From assembly GCA_963277665.1 (NCBI GenBank), contig OY728143.1, positions 536,272,394 through 536,336,393 of the forward strand: a stretch of DNA of 64,000 bases. The letters run 5' to 3'. Below are positions 14,031 through 23,263 of this stretch, in pieces. Both the position numbers and the translations under genes were made by a program. The notes below the pieces were generated by a model that was given only the letters and a program-made list of their open reading frames with translations, was not told the origin of the DNA and made no database searches. The DNA comes from Viscum album (Eukaryota > Streptophyta > Magnoliopsida > Santalales > Viscaceae). Within the stretch, counting starts at the first letter, position 1, and each line of letters opens with the position of its first letter.

Positions 14031-16323
14031 CATCCAATCCAATACATGCATCAAAATTCAAAAGTACCAAAAAGAAACTATCCCTAGATAGCATCACGAT
14101 CCATGGCCTAGTCTTATGCTCCCCCTGATGTTATACAATAATCGACCAAGCATCAGTAAGCATATGCTTTACCCTGTCCCTACCTGTATCCATGAAGTCT
14201 ATCTGGGTGCCATAAAGACGACCCGAGCAGGGTGTGAGATAAACTCAGTAGGTCACCACCAACGATGTCTAATGACATCCAGTTGGTGAGTATATGATAA
14301 ATTGTGTGTAGGTAATGATAAAGTTGTAAGTAAAGTGAGGTAATAACCCACATAGGTTCGGGATCCCATAGAACACCCATCCTCTGCTACCTGCTTTGGC
14401 CTAAGCTTGACTATCTTTGAGTGGTCATTTAATCATGATTTAATTTAATAATGAAGTTTCGGGACCTGGCTTATAGCCCAAGCATCCTTCGTGTATCATA
14501 TCTAACAATATGTGTATAATAAGGCCATGAATAAAATGTAAAGCTCTGATCAAATCCAAGCTTGTGCTTTGGCTTGGTGGACGTGTCGTAATAATCATTT
14601 AATCATTATCTAGTTCAATGTAACTTGAGTCCGTCGTTGGCATTCCTAAGTTGGAACCCAGGTATCACTCCATGTATAGCATGAACCAAACACTCTACAA
14701 GATCGTTCTAAGAATTCCTCAAAGGAATCCTGGTATCACTCTAGTTGTGGTATAAAGTCACCTATCACTGAGTCTGTCCTTGGCGGTCCATGAAGGGAGA
14801 CCAAGTGTCACTCATGGCGCATAATATAATCAGGCCTCAAAGTCCATCCTTGGTTGTCCATAAGGAGTCCAAGTATCACTCGGCGTATATAATCTAACTG
14901 CCAAAAGAGTTTTCCCATGGAGTTCATATAAGAACCCATGTGTCACCCAAGGCGCATAATAACTTTATTATAACATTCAATTACTCAAGCCAGAAGAGTC
15001 CATCTATGGCGATCCAAAATTGGAACCCATCTCTCACTCTCGGCATGTCAAGAAGAATGGTCATGGGCTCGTCATCTAACCATGCCATATAAGCTCACCC
15101 TTTAATTCAATTGGTCATCACAATTATATTCAATTAACACACCTCAAAAGGTGGTTTAAATAAGGAATAAGCTTAGAAGTCCTAGCATCACATGAATCCT
15201 TCCATTCATTTTAAATTGTCCATTTCAATTATAAAAGATGTCTCAAGCATAAACGATCAAGAGCATTGGTCGAAAGCCTAGGGAAATGGACTTTCATTCC
15301 CTCCTACCTTCATTCAATTCAATTTACAATTTAAGCAATTCATTTGACATCCCTTGGGCAAGGGGTAAAAGGCCACACCTCAAAGGTGAATCAATTACAA
15401 AGAGGGTACCCATGGTGGTTTAATCTAATTTGGCAACACACCCAGGGGCAGTTCACATTCAAGGTCCATCACCTTTAATTACACCTCAATGGGTATCATG
15501 GGTCATCTAGATCGAGCTCATCTATTCAATGTAAAACAATTTCCATTTATAAGCGTCGCCTGAAATGACCATTGTGCGGCACAACGACATAATATATAAA
15601 CACCCCGACTTTAAGGGAAAAGCATGAGACCACCTACCTTAGCTTGGTAGAGGAACACTCATCGAGTATCAACCTCTGATTTGATCCAGATCAGAAGAAA
15701 AATGAAGAACGGATGAACGCCCAGCGCGAATCCAACAAGATGAACGACTCTTGAATTGGACGTCAAACAAAATAATTTGATTAAAGCCTGGCCACGACCG
15801 GAGAAAAAAGAAAAGAGGGGGAGGGTTTAATCATTTAAGAATTAAGGGCGAAATGGTCATTTTCTCTCAAAATATTGGGTTGCACGGTTTGACTGCATGG
15901 TTGGTCAAACCGCACACCAACTGTGCGCACCTCACTACCTCCACCCCCCCCCCCCCCGCACGATATTGGTGCATAGTTAGATAAATCGTGCGCCGATCGT
16001 GCATTTTGCCTCTACTAAAAACTACAGAGCCCCCATACAGGTGTGCCACCCTGGGTGCACAGTTTCCTCGAATAGTGCACCCTTGGAGAGAGCTCCAGAC
16101 CACCCCGGATGGTTTGCTCAAACCGTGCGGCCTGGGTTGCACGGTTTTTACTAACCGTGTGGCCCAGCTGTCTTCTCCAAAAACTAGGGTATTGTGCTCC
16201 AAACAAGCTCGGGATACCCTTGTTTCCTCCATATCCTTGTTAGGCATCCACGTTAAGTCAAAATTAAAGAATTAAACATAAATTAAAAGGTGTTGTACCG
16301 CATAGAAAAATTGAGATCTTACA
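14031..16323 (-). mobile_element. Minus-strand gypsy LTR fragment, copy 2
   Basis: This is the counterpart of 8490-10815. In this copy the minus-strand LTR start is better kept: TGTAAGATCTC begins at 16323. Open frames on both strands at 15867-16275 overlap one another within the GC-rich inverted motifs and are not genes. Confidence 0.65.
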
Positions 16324-17189
16324 GTGCGCATCCTTATCCCATGACGTTAAATTGCATGGATCGGTCTTCACATATGACCTTAAACTATCACTCAAACTAA
16401 ATAGGCATTGATTCTTGTTCTTATGGGATTCATAGGATACCTCTTTGAGGTTCAAACCCAACATCCCCCGAATACACATCTCCTCCAATGTGACGCTCAT
16501 ATGGTTTCTTTTCCAGGATATCTTAAGTTGAGATACTTCTTTTTGTTTCTGTTTATGCCTAGAGTCCAATTTTCCTTGTCCTCAACATATATGGGTCTGC
16601 AATTAGTTGTAAGCCCTAACCGCACTATCTTTTGTTTAGTTATTAACGAGCAAGATGAATATGAAAGATCTGCTCACGTGCAAGTCCCCTGCCATTCATT
16701 GCTATGTATTTTTCACCTAGTAGTTGTCCTTATTGCAAAATGTTGAGCAGGATGGACCGGTCCTCACATACAACCTTAAACTATCTCACTCGAACCATAT
16801 GTTCTTTGATTCATGTTCTTATAGGATATGTAGGACACCGCTCTTACGTTCTAACCCAACATCCTCGAATACAAATCTGCACATGGGATGAGCATAGGAA
16901 TAATTTTAACGTTGTTCTACATGGAAAATGCTATGTTACTTGATATATGGGTGTGATGAATCAAGTTGGTTTTAACCTTAATTATGATTCATGTTGTAAG
17001 CATTATGGGATAATTTAAAATATGCATTATAATTGATCAATTTACTAAACATGTAGTAATATCACACTAGCCATGTGGGAGACTGAGATTAACCAAAGTT
17101 GTATTAGTATAATAAACAAAAAAGTATATGATAATAAGGGCTAATGTCATCAAATTGATGATATATGATAGCTAATTGTAAAAATCTCT
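16324..17189 (+). mobile_element. Relic with Tat-type noncoding boxes, copy 2
   Basis: This is the counterpart of 10816-11680, with the same two internal blocks near 16330-16500 and 16725-16900. No coding sequence is supported. The frames at 16264-16943 are open by chance and overlap on both strands. Confidence 0.55.
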
Positions 17190-19047
17190 GTAAGTAGCAA
17201 TCTTATCCCAACGTTATAGCATGATACTGGGTATATGGTAGCGTAAGATGTATGGTTTTCGGATATATTTCTAACTAACTTTCAAAAATATGTTAACATA
17301 TGACAACATGTATACCATATGACTGAACATTCCACACATTGGTTCAACTATAATGACATCAACCTCCATAGTAGTAATTTGTCTTATGATAAAAAAAACA
17401 TATCCCTAGTTAAAAAAAAAACTTAAAAATTTAATCATAAATATAATATTCTTAAAGCATGTCACTGTATTGGATCAATGGATAGAATTTTATAACAATA
17501 ATAATATAACTTTCATTTTGTAACTCATAGCCATTAAAAATTGAATGAATGCTGCCCCACGTTTTGGTTTATTCAAGTTTCAAACTTTGAAAGCCGGTTT
17601 TTATGGAAGAAGATCTTTTTTTCCCCATGCTATAGACAGGGAGACCAGCTTCTCCATGTCGGCATCAGACGGACAGAATGTCCCACATATAATCTATTTA
17701 TTATTTTATGTATACTTTTAACTATATCTTAAATTAAACCACAATTCGTAATATTCCTTTAATTTCATTTAAGGGTATTATATAAAATTAATAGAATAGA
17801 TAAATAACAATTTTTCATCTAAATAATGAATTTCATGCAAATGCGTTACAATATAACATGTAAAGTAATTTAAGGGCACGTAACGTATGGGCGGGGCTTG
17901 GGAATTGAAACCCAGCCGCAGGACCCGCATGAATTTTCATTTCCGTTTGTTCAACTTTTTATTATTATTTTATTCTATTTTTTCATAAATATGAAATTAT
18001 GAAATTGCAGGGCTCTTGAAAAAATATTCAATATTTCTTATTTAAATAAATAAATAGTTACTTAGATCCGGTTGAATTCACACCCTTGTTGATATCAATT
18101 ATTAAATAATATTATGAAATCTAAGTTTTTGGGACTTTCAATGAAAATAAATAAAATATTATGAAATCAAAAGGTATCACATAAAATTGTTGATATTAAT
18201 TATATAGCATAGAATAATTATTATTTTGAATTTTATTTTATTTTATTCAAATGTTGTAATACCGTTACAGGATTGTTGGGTTTCAATTCCAACGCAAATT
18301 CCAGTCAAGTCTTTCGCCCGGTTTTTGTTTTCATAAATATAAAATTATGAAAATAATAAACATTCCTTATTTTAATAAATTTAAATGTGAGTTTTTTTAG
18401 TAAATAATTACTTCGGATTTGTTGGATTCAATTTAGATCGGGACGAATAAAATTAATACCCTTCTTATCTTTTTAAATTTAATATATATAATTTTTATTA
18501 AATATTGTTTTCGATCAGATAGCATAGAATTAGAATACCTAAAATCTTGATCATAAATACAAGTCAAACTATTTGTCATGATCTTATTCTTCTACCCAAA
18601 TCTCACATGTCCAACACATAAACCCTTCTGAAGTTACATTCTAAAACTAATTGGTGATAGGAGAAGTAGGTCATCCAAACTTAAATGTTTCTCTCTCTTA
18701 TAGCTTTGATGCTACTTATTATGATCATTTCCTCTAGCACATACCTTTCGAAGTTCCATCCTAAAATCAATTGGTAATAGTATGAATACCTCATAACTAC
18801 TATGAAATCACTTTTATTCAGCATTGCTCTTTACCGGCGCTAAAAAAACGCTGGAAAAGGGAGTGTTTCCTCCTAAAATCAATTGGTAATATAGTATGAG
18901 TACCTCATAACTTTTGATCCAAATGTTTGTTTGGACTCCACGAGATATCAAATCAAAACTTGTGAAAAAATCTACGCCATATTGATCTCAGGGAACCCCA
19001 GTCACTTTTTTTTGGTTAAAAAGATTTTGAAGACCTTCAAAACTGAG
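17190..19047. other. AT-rich stretch, no gene recognised
   Basis: Two related segments near 17975-18070 and 18330-18440 share ATAAATATGAAATTATGAAA followed by a GGATCCGG/GGATTTG-like piece, so an old repeat is present. Near 18757-18797 and 18870-18911 a direct repeat with TAAAATCAATTGGTAATA flanks about 75 bases that contain an imperfect hairpin, CCGGCG...CGCTGG. This could be a small non-autonomous insertion. No convincing coding frame is seen. Confidence 0.5.
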
Positions 19048-20672
19048 TTTTTAGTTGGGATACCCTAATTTTTTTAACATTCAATGAGATTTCAGTTTCG
19101 TTTAAGAGGGTGTTCTTGTCTTTTTTCAGTGGAAATTGGATTTATTTCTAGGGCTTACACTCATATTGATATTATGGTGTCGAGATTTTACTCTTTTTCA
19201 TATTATAGTGTTATTTATAATTAAATATATGCACATATATATATATACACACATACTTATATATAAATATTTAATTATATAAATAAATATATAAACGTAT
19301 TTACACAAAATATCTTGTTAAATATATAAGCCGCATGAAAATAAATATTTATTATCAATTTTATTTAAACTAAAAATCTAACCATTTTATTTACCTTAAA
19401 AATGTATGAATATATATATATACCTATACAAATGTATAAATAATATTTATTTGTAAATATATATGTCTATGTGTGTATTAATAAGCAAATATATATTTAT
19501 CTATATATTCTAACATGTGTAAATAAATAAATAAATATATATAGAAATAAATATATATTGCAAGATATATATACATATACATATATATAAATATGTCAAT
19601 ATATAACAAAATCATATAGTCTAGTGGTTAGTGTTGGAGTTGGTGTCCTAGAACCAACTTCTGTGTACTTTATGATAACTTGTATTCATAGTTTTGAATA
19701 TAAAGAAACTATTTATCACATCATGATTGTTCTTTTGCGTAACATAGTATGTGATAATGTATTTGGAGTAGCATTCGCATTAAAATGTCTTATCAGTTGT
19801 ATGCTATGATGAGAACACAGACGTGCTTCGACGCCATTCTTAAATATATGTTCTATAGTCGGATGATATCGTTTGAGGACACAAATGATACAGACTATCA
19901 AGGGTGGAGACTCATAGAACTTTGATGCATCTTCTCGTGGTGTACGCCCTTGATAATATCAAATGTAGGATATTATGAGAACGAGACTCGTCAGTATGAA
20001 ATCCACATTTATATGTGCCATTGGATGTCCTTATTTATGGACATGTGTATTGATCATTAGACTTTAAGATTATTATTAATGAGTATTATGAGTCATGTAC
20101 TTTGATGTATCGATGAAAACCACAACGACATATGTTCGCGATGAGGTATACACTAGGTGCGTCACGAGTAATATTGCATTAATGAATAACGTGAGAAAAG
20201 AATTTTCTCTTCTGTTCTTTAATAGAAGTTGATACCTCAGGTTCTTTGATGGAAATGATATAGCCTAATTAAATCCATGACCATGGTGGTCTATAAGCAA
20301 ATTCAATTTTTAGGAAGTCAAAGAAAGAGACATCGAGTACATAGGTTGATGATATCAGCATGCAACCTCTTTGATTAGTGATATCTTGATAAAGAGATTA
20401 TATTACACAGTAAGCATCCGTATGAGGTATTATGTCACTGCGACATTAATTTCTTTCTCTATGGGTGCTTTGACGTGTTGCTAGACGTTGAACTTGGATT
20501 TTAGGTTGCTTTTCCTAATGCCATTGAGAAAGAGGCCGAGAGGGTCACACACTAAGTATATCCAGAATCTATGTTAAATAATATATTACTATTTATTATT
20601 TAACAAGTTGAAAAAATATTATCCCCACGCGTGGTTTAATAATCATTCCTGTTTGCTTAACTTCATATATTA
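19048..20672 (+). repeat. Duplicated segment containing a copia LTR start, copy 1
   Basis: It is nearly identical to 46413-48051. Both copies begin at GTTTTTAGTTGGGATACC and share about 585 bases of mostly (TA)n-rich sequence before the LTR-like start TGTTGGAGTTGGTGTCC at 19632. Because both copies share the pre-LTR part, this is a segmental duplication and not two insertions. This copy is interrupted after ATATATTA at 20672 by the Helitron end. Frames at 19624-19901 on both strands are noncoding. Confidence 0.85.
19632..20672 (+). mobile_element. Ty1/copia LTR, 5' part only
   Basis: It starts TGTTGGAGTTGGTGTCCTAG, a common plant copia LTR opening. The paralogous LTR at 47009 leads on to a copia gag at 55007, which supports the class. 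The rest of the LTR is not present in this copy. Confidence 0.7.
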
Positions 20673-20708
20673 CTAGTACTCCGCCCGTGCAAATGCACGA
20701 GACTATCA
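20673..20708 (-). mobile_element. 3' terminus of a Helitron, minus orientation
   Basis: On the minus strand the element ends ...CTAG, followed by T outside. A short CG-rich hairpin (CGTGCA/TGCACG, 20686-20699) lies nine bases inside the end. This is the canonical Helitron 3' end: a hairpin about ten bases before CTRR, inserted between A and T. The duplicate at 48041-48056 reads ATATATTA|TGTCTCTAG with nothing inserted, which is an empty site with exactly the expected A|T. The Helitron body would continue past 40492; its 5' TC end is not found in the window. Confidence 0.8.
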
Positions 20709-20713
20709 ATTTT
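20709..20713. other. Target-site duplication ATTTT, left
   Basis: ATTTT stands directly before the Tat 5' LTR and again directly after the 3' LTR (40488-40492), as expected for a five-base Ty3/gypsy target-site duplication. Confidence 0.85.
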
Positions 20714-20861
20714 TGTTGACGCTCCTTTCGTCACAGAATCTAAAGATCGGAAAAGGGAATATCTGAGCTTAAAGTGATTCAACCTTTTAAGAAAACATCA
20801 AAAATCGACAAAGGCATGAACAAAGGATCAACAGCAACTGCACCGCGCAAGTTATATCACT

Positions 20862-20916
20862 GTCGCGCAAGTACACTTGCGCGACGCTCTTGGTCGCGCA
20901 AGTGACTTGCGCGACC
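20862..20916. promoter_or_regulatory. Two perfect CG-rich palindromes upstream of the LTR TATA box
   Basis: At 20862-20885 the arm GTCGCGCAAGT is followed after AC by its exact reverse complement (11-base arms). At 20892-20916 the arm GGTCGCGCAAGT is followed after one base by its exact complement (12-base arms). They lie about 45-100 bases before TATAAATA. Paired sites of this kind are typical for binding by a dimeric regulator; which one is not known. In the 3' LTR the first is intact and the second has one C-to-T change. Confidence 0.75.
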
Positions 20917-20959
20917 TAAGTGATAACCGCCCGGTAACCGCCCGGGGTCTTCTCCTGCC

Positions 20960-20967
20960 TATAAATA
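20960..20967 (+). promoter_or_regulatory. TATA box of the 5' LTR
   Basis: TATAAATA in the context CCTGCCTATAAATAGACC. It is kept unchanged in the 3' LTR. Transcription would start about 30 bases downstream. Confidence 0.8.
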
Positions 20968-21275
20968 GACCCTGTGGGCCCCCCATTCGAGAGGATCTTT
21001 TTCCAGAAACTCGGATTGAAGCTCCCGACGCCCAAGTCTCTTCTCAAAGCTTCCGGAACACTTCTAAGGTAATTTCTTACCTAAAACGGAAGATCTAAAG
21101 AGAAGAAGGAAGACCTAAGTGTTGAAACTTATCAACACTTGCGCGCCGACTTATTTCCTTCAATATAACTTGCGCGTCCCTTTTCTGGAAGAACCTCAAG
21201 AGGATTCTAAAGTGATTAATAAAGAGTCGCTCAAGTATGCTAATGCTGGTTGAAAATCGCGCAAATACCCCACAT

Positions 21276-21299
21276 GTCGCGCAGGTATACCTGCGCGAC
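21276..21299. promoter_or_regulatory. Third CG-rich palindrome, inside the transcribed LTR
   Basis: The arm GTCGCGCAGGTA is followed immediately by its exact reverse complement (12-base arms, no spacer). It sits about 310 bases after the TATA box among further half sites ACTTGCGCG and CGCGCAA (21140-21350). In the 3' LTR one CG has become TG. Confidence 0.7.
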
Positions 21300-21600
21300 C
21301 AATACTTGCGCGCCCACGGAAGACTTGCGCGCTTTTCAAGACTTGCGCGCCCCTACCTTTTTTGGGTGCCCATCTTGCCCATTTTACCCCTCTTAAGCCA
21401 TTACACCTTTCCTTTTTAAGATTCAGACTTCAAGACACTCTTCAAAGCCATTTATGGTATGATTTCTTGATTCGACTTCCTTATCTGAAAGGAATTCTGT
21501 GGAATACCTCTCAAAACCTAGTGATTTAAATATCCTTATGTCACTAAATATGGAGAGTTCATTCATTCAACCTCATCCTTTAAGATAAGAGAATCCTTAA

Positions 21601-22170
21601 CCTAGGTCTCCTTTTTTAGGAATAATCCCCAGTTATAATTCCTTAACTTGGGCATCCTCCTTAGGAGTAAGCCCCAAATTCTTAAAGTTCCCAAATATGG
21701 GCATCCTCCTCAGGAGTAAGCCCCGAGTCCCTTAATTTGGGCATCCTTCTTAGGAGTAAGCCCCAATCTCAAATATGGGCATCCTCCTCAGGAGTAAGCC
21801 CCAATCATAATCCTTTAACTTGGGCATCCTCCTCAGGAGTAAGCCCCAATCTCAAATATGGGCATCCTTCTCAGGAGTAAGCCCCAAACCTTAATCCCTA
21901 ACCTGGGCCTCCTTTTTAGGAGCAAGTCCCAGTCATAATCTTGAGCTTCCTTTTCAGAAGTAAGCCCCAAGTCCCCTAACCTAGGCCTCCTTTTTTAGGA
22001 GCAAGTCCCAGTCATAATCTTAGGCATCCTCTTCAGGAGTGAACCCCAAGTCCCTTAATTTCTCTTAACCAGTTCTAAATTACGTTTGATATGGGGTTCC
22101 TTCTCAGGAGTAAAACCCAATTATCAATCCTCTCCTAATTTGGGTTTCCTTCTCAGGAACAAGTCCCAAG
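21601..22170 (+). repeat. Array of about 13 short RNA hairpins in the LTR
   Basis: Units of about 30 bases such as TTGGGCATCCTCCTCAGGAG plus TAAGCCCCAA repeat every 36-60 bases. Each folds into a stem with outer arms GGG/CCC and inner arms CCT/AGG. Where the opening base changes from T to C, as at 21902 (CTGGG), the closing base changes from A to G (CCCAG). That is covariation favouring an RNA structure. It lies 600-1200 bases after the TATA box, hence in the transcript leader. The copy at 39009-39578 is nearly identical. Confidence 0.75.
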
Positions 22171-23084
22171 TTAGAGTATTCAAATCTCCATAAAGCACAT
22201 ATACCTTTATGGACCATGTTCCTGGATTTTCTCCCTAAAAGTAAATCCTAAACCTTCATCTATCTGGGCAGTCATACATACATAAGCCCCAAACAAATTC
22301 TTATGATTGCATCTTTCATGGCACAATTGTCTAATTTTTACCAATACCTCTTGTTTCTCACACCGAGCATGACTCACGTGAGCTTAGAGTGTAAAAGTAA
22401 TTATGACATTCTTCTTTGAGCCATCAATCATAAACATCATACTCCATTACTCGAACTACGTGGGTTCTGATTCCTTTTCCAAAACAAAGGATACGTAGGT
22501 AGCCCATTTTTGGGTTCGATCCCAACTTTGAAATAATCCCTGTCCTTCTGAATGACGATAAACTTCAAGTGCCCCACTGAGTGGCTTTAAAACCAGCCTG
22601 GTCATCATAATGACCAAGAGACTTTTATATAAATGTTTTGAAGGATACCATTGACCAAGAATCTCTAAACAGATATAAATGATTCTCTATTGATGAAGAA
22701 CCTCGAATACATATAAAAGATTCTCTAAATTTCTTGCATATTTAATCATTGATTGTTAAAACTAAAGGAAAGCACATTTTATACTTGGTAATGTAATAAG
22801 GATTCACGAACATAACTTAAATCTATAAAGAGAGTCCCGGAGTAGACAATAATTCCCCTAAAAAAGGTGTGATGAGTCCGACCTCCCATCCTCTCGAACA
22901 ATGCAAATTCCTAAGCCTCATCAGTCCACAAGCTAATGAGCGCATACCTTTGGAAAGTAGGTCCAAACGGATGTGGAATCATTGGATGTTTCCGGTTCTA
23001 CGAACAAACCTGCTAGAAACCGATCAGAACGTTTGAATCTCAAATCAACGAGGTCATCCCCGAAATCCGTGAGGAAACAAAAAA

Positions 23085-23102
23085 TGGTGAACACGACGTG
23101 AA
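23085..23102 (+). other. Primer-binding site of the Tat element
   Basis: TGGTGAACACGACGTGAA begins five bases after the LTR end. The TGG start fits pairing with the CCA tail of a tRNA. I cannot name the tRNA with confidence without a tRNA set. Confidence 0.65.
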
Positions 23103-23263
23103 TCCTTAACCAAGTTAAAGTGATGTTCTTCTTATTTGTTAGGCCCCTTGGGCCAACAAAGCAATCATTGACATGTGCTCATCCAAAAGATGCAGTGGCC
23201 GGATTCATCTTGATTATGTCTGTTATATGGAACATACACTCTTTTCTCAAGATCTTATGCAAA

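Larger units (their letters stand above)
11681..17189. repeat. Tandem duplication, unit 2
   Basis: This is the second copy of 6135-11680. It ends ATCTCT at 17189, after which homology stops. By eye about nine bases in ten match. One clear difference is a loss of about 40 bases near 15788, where AAGCCTGGCC replaces the longer AAGCCTAGG...GGCTGGCC of 10250-10300. A run of 14 C at 15944-15957 has no equivalent in unit 1. Confidence 0.9.
20714..23079 (+). mobile_element. 5' LTR of the Tat element
   Basis: It begins TGTTGACGCTCC and ends GAGGAAACA. In order it holds a CG-rich promoter module with palindromes (20840-20916), a TATA box (20960-20967), a second set of GCGCAAGT-type sites (21140-21350), a hairpin array (21601-22170), and a G-box palindrome CTCACGTGAG near 22375 followed by the ACTACGTGG...GATACGTAGG box (22450-22518). 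Short open frames at 20877-21098 and 21237-21419 lie in the promoter module and are not genes. Confidence 0.95.

Noticed and set aside
17541..17732. 63-codon plus frame as a possible small gene
   Set aside because: No start context, homology or neighbouring exon supports it in AT-rich repeat DNA.
23085..23102. Assigning the Tat primer-binding site to a particular tRNA
   Set aside because: The 18 bases did not match any tRNA end I could recall reliably, so no name is given.
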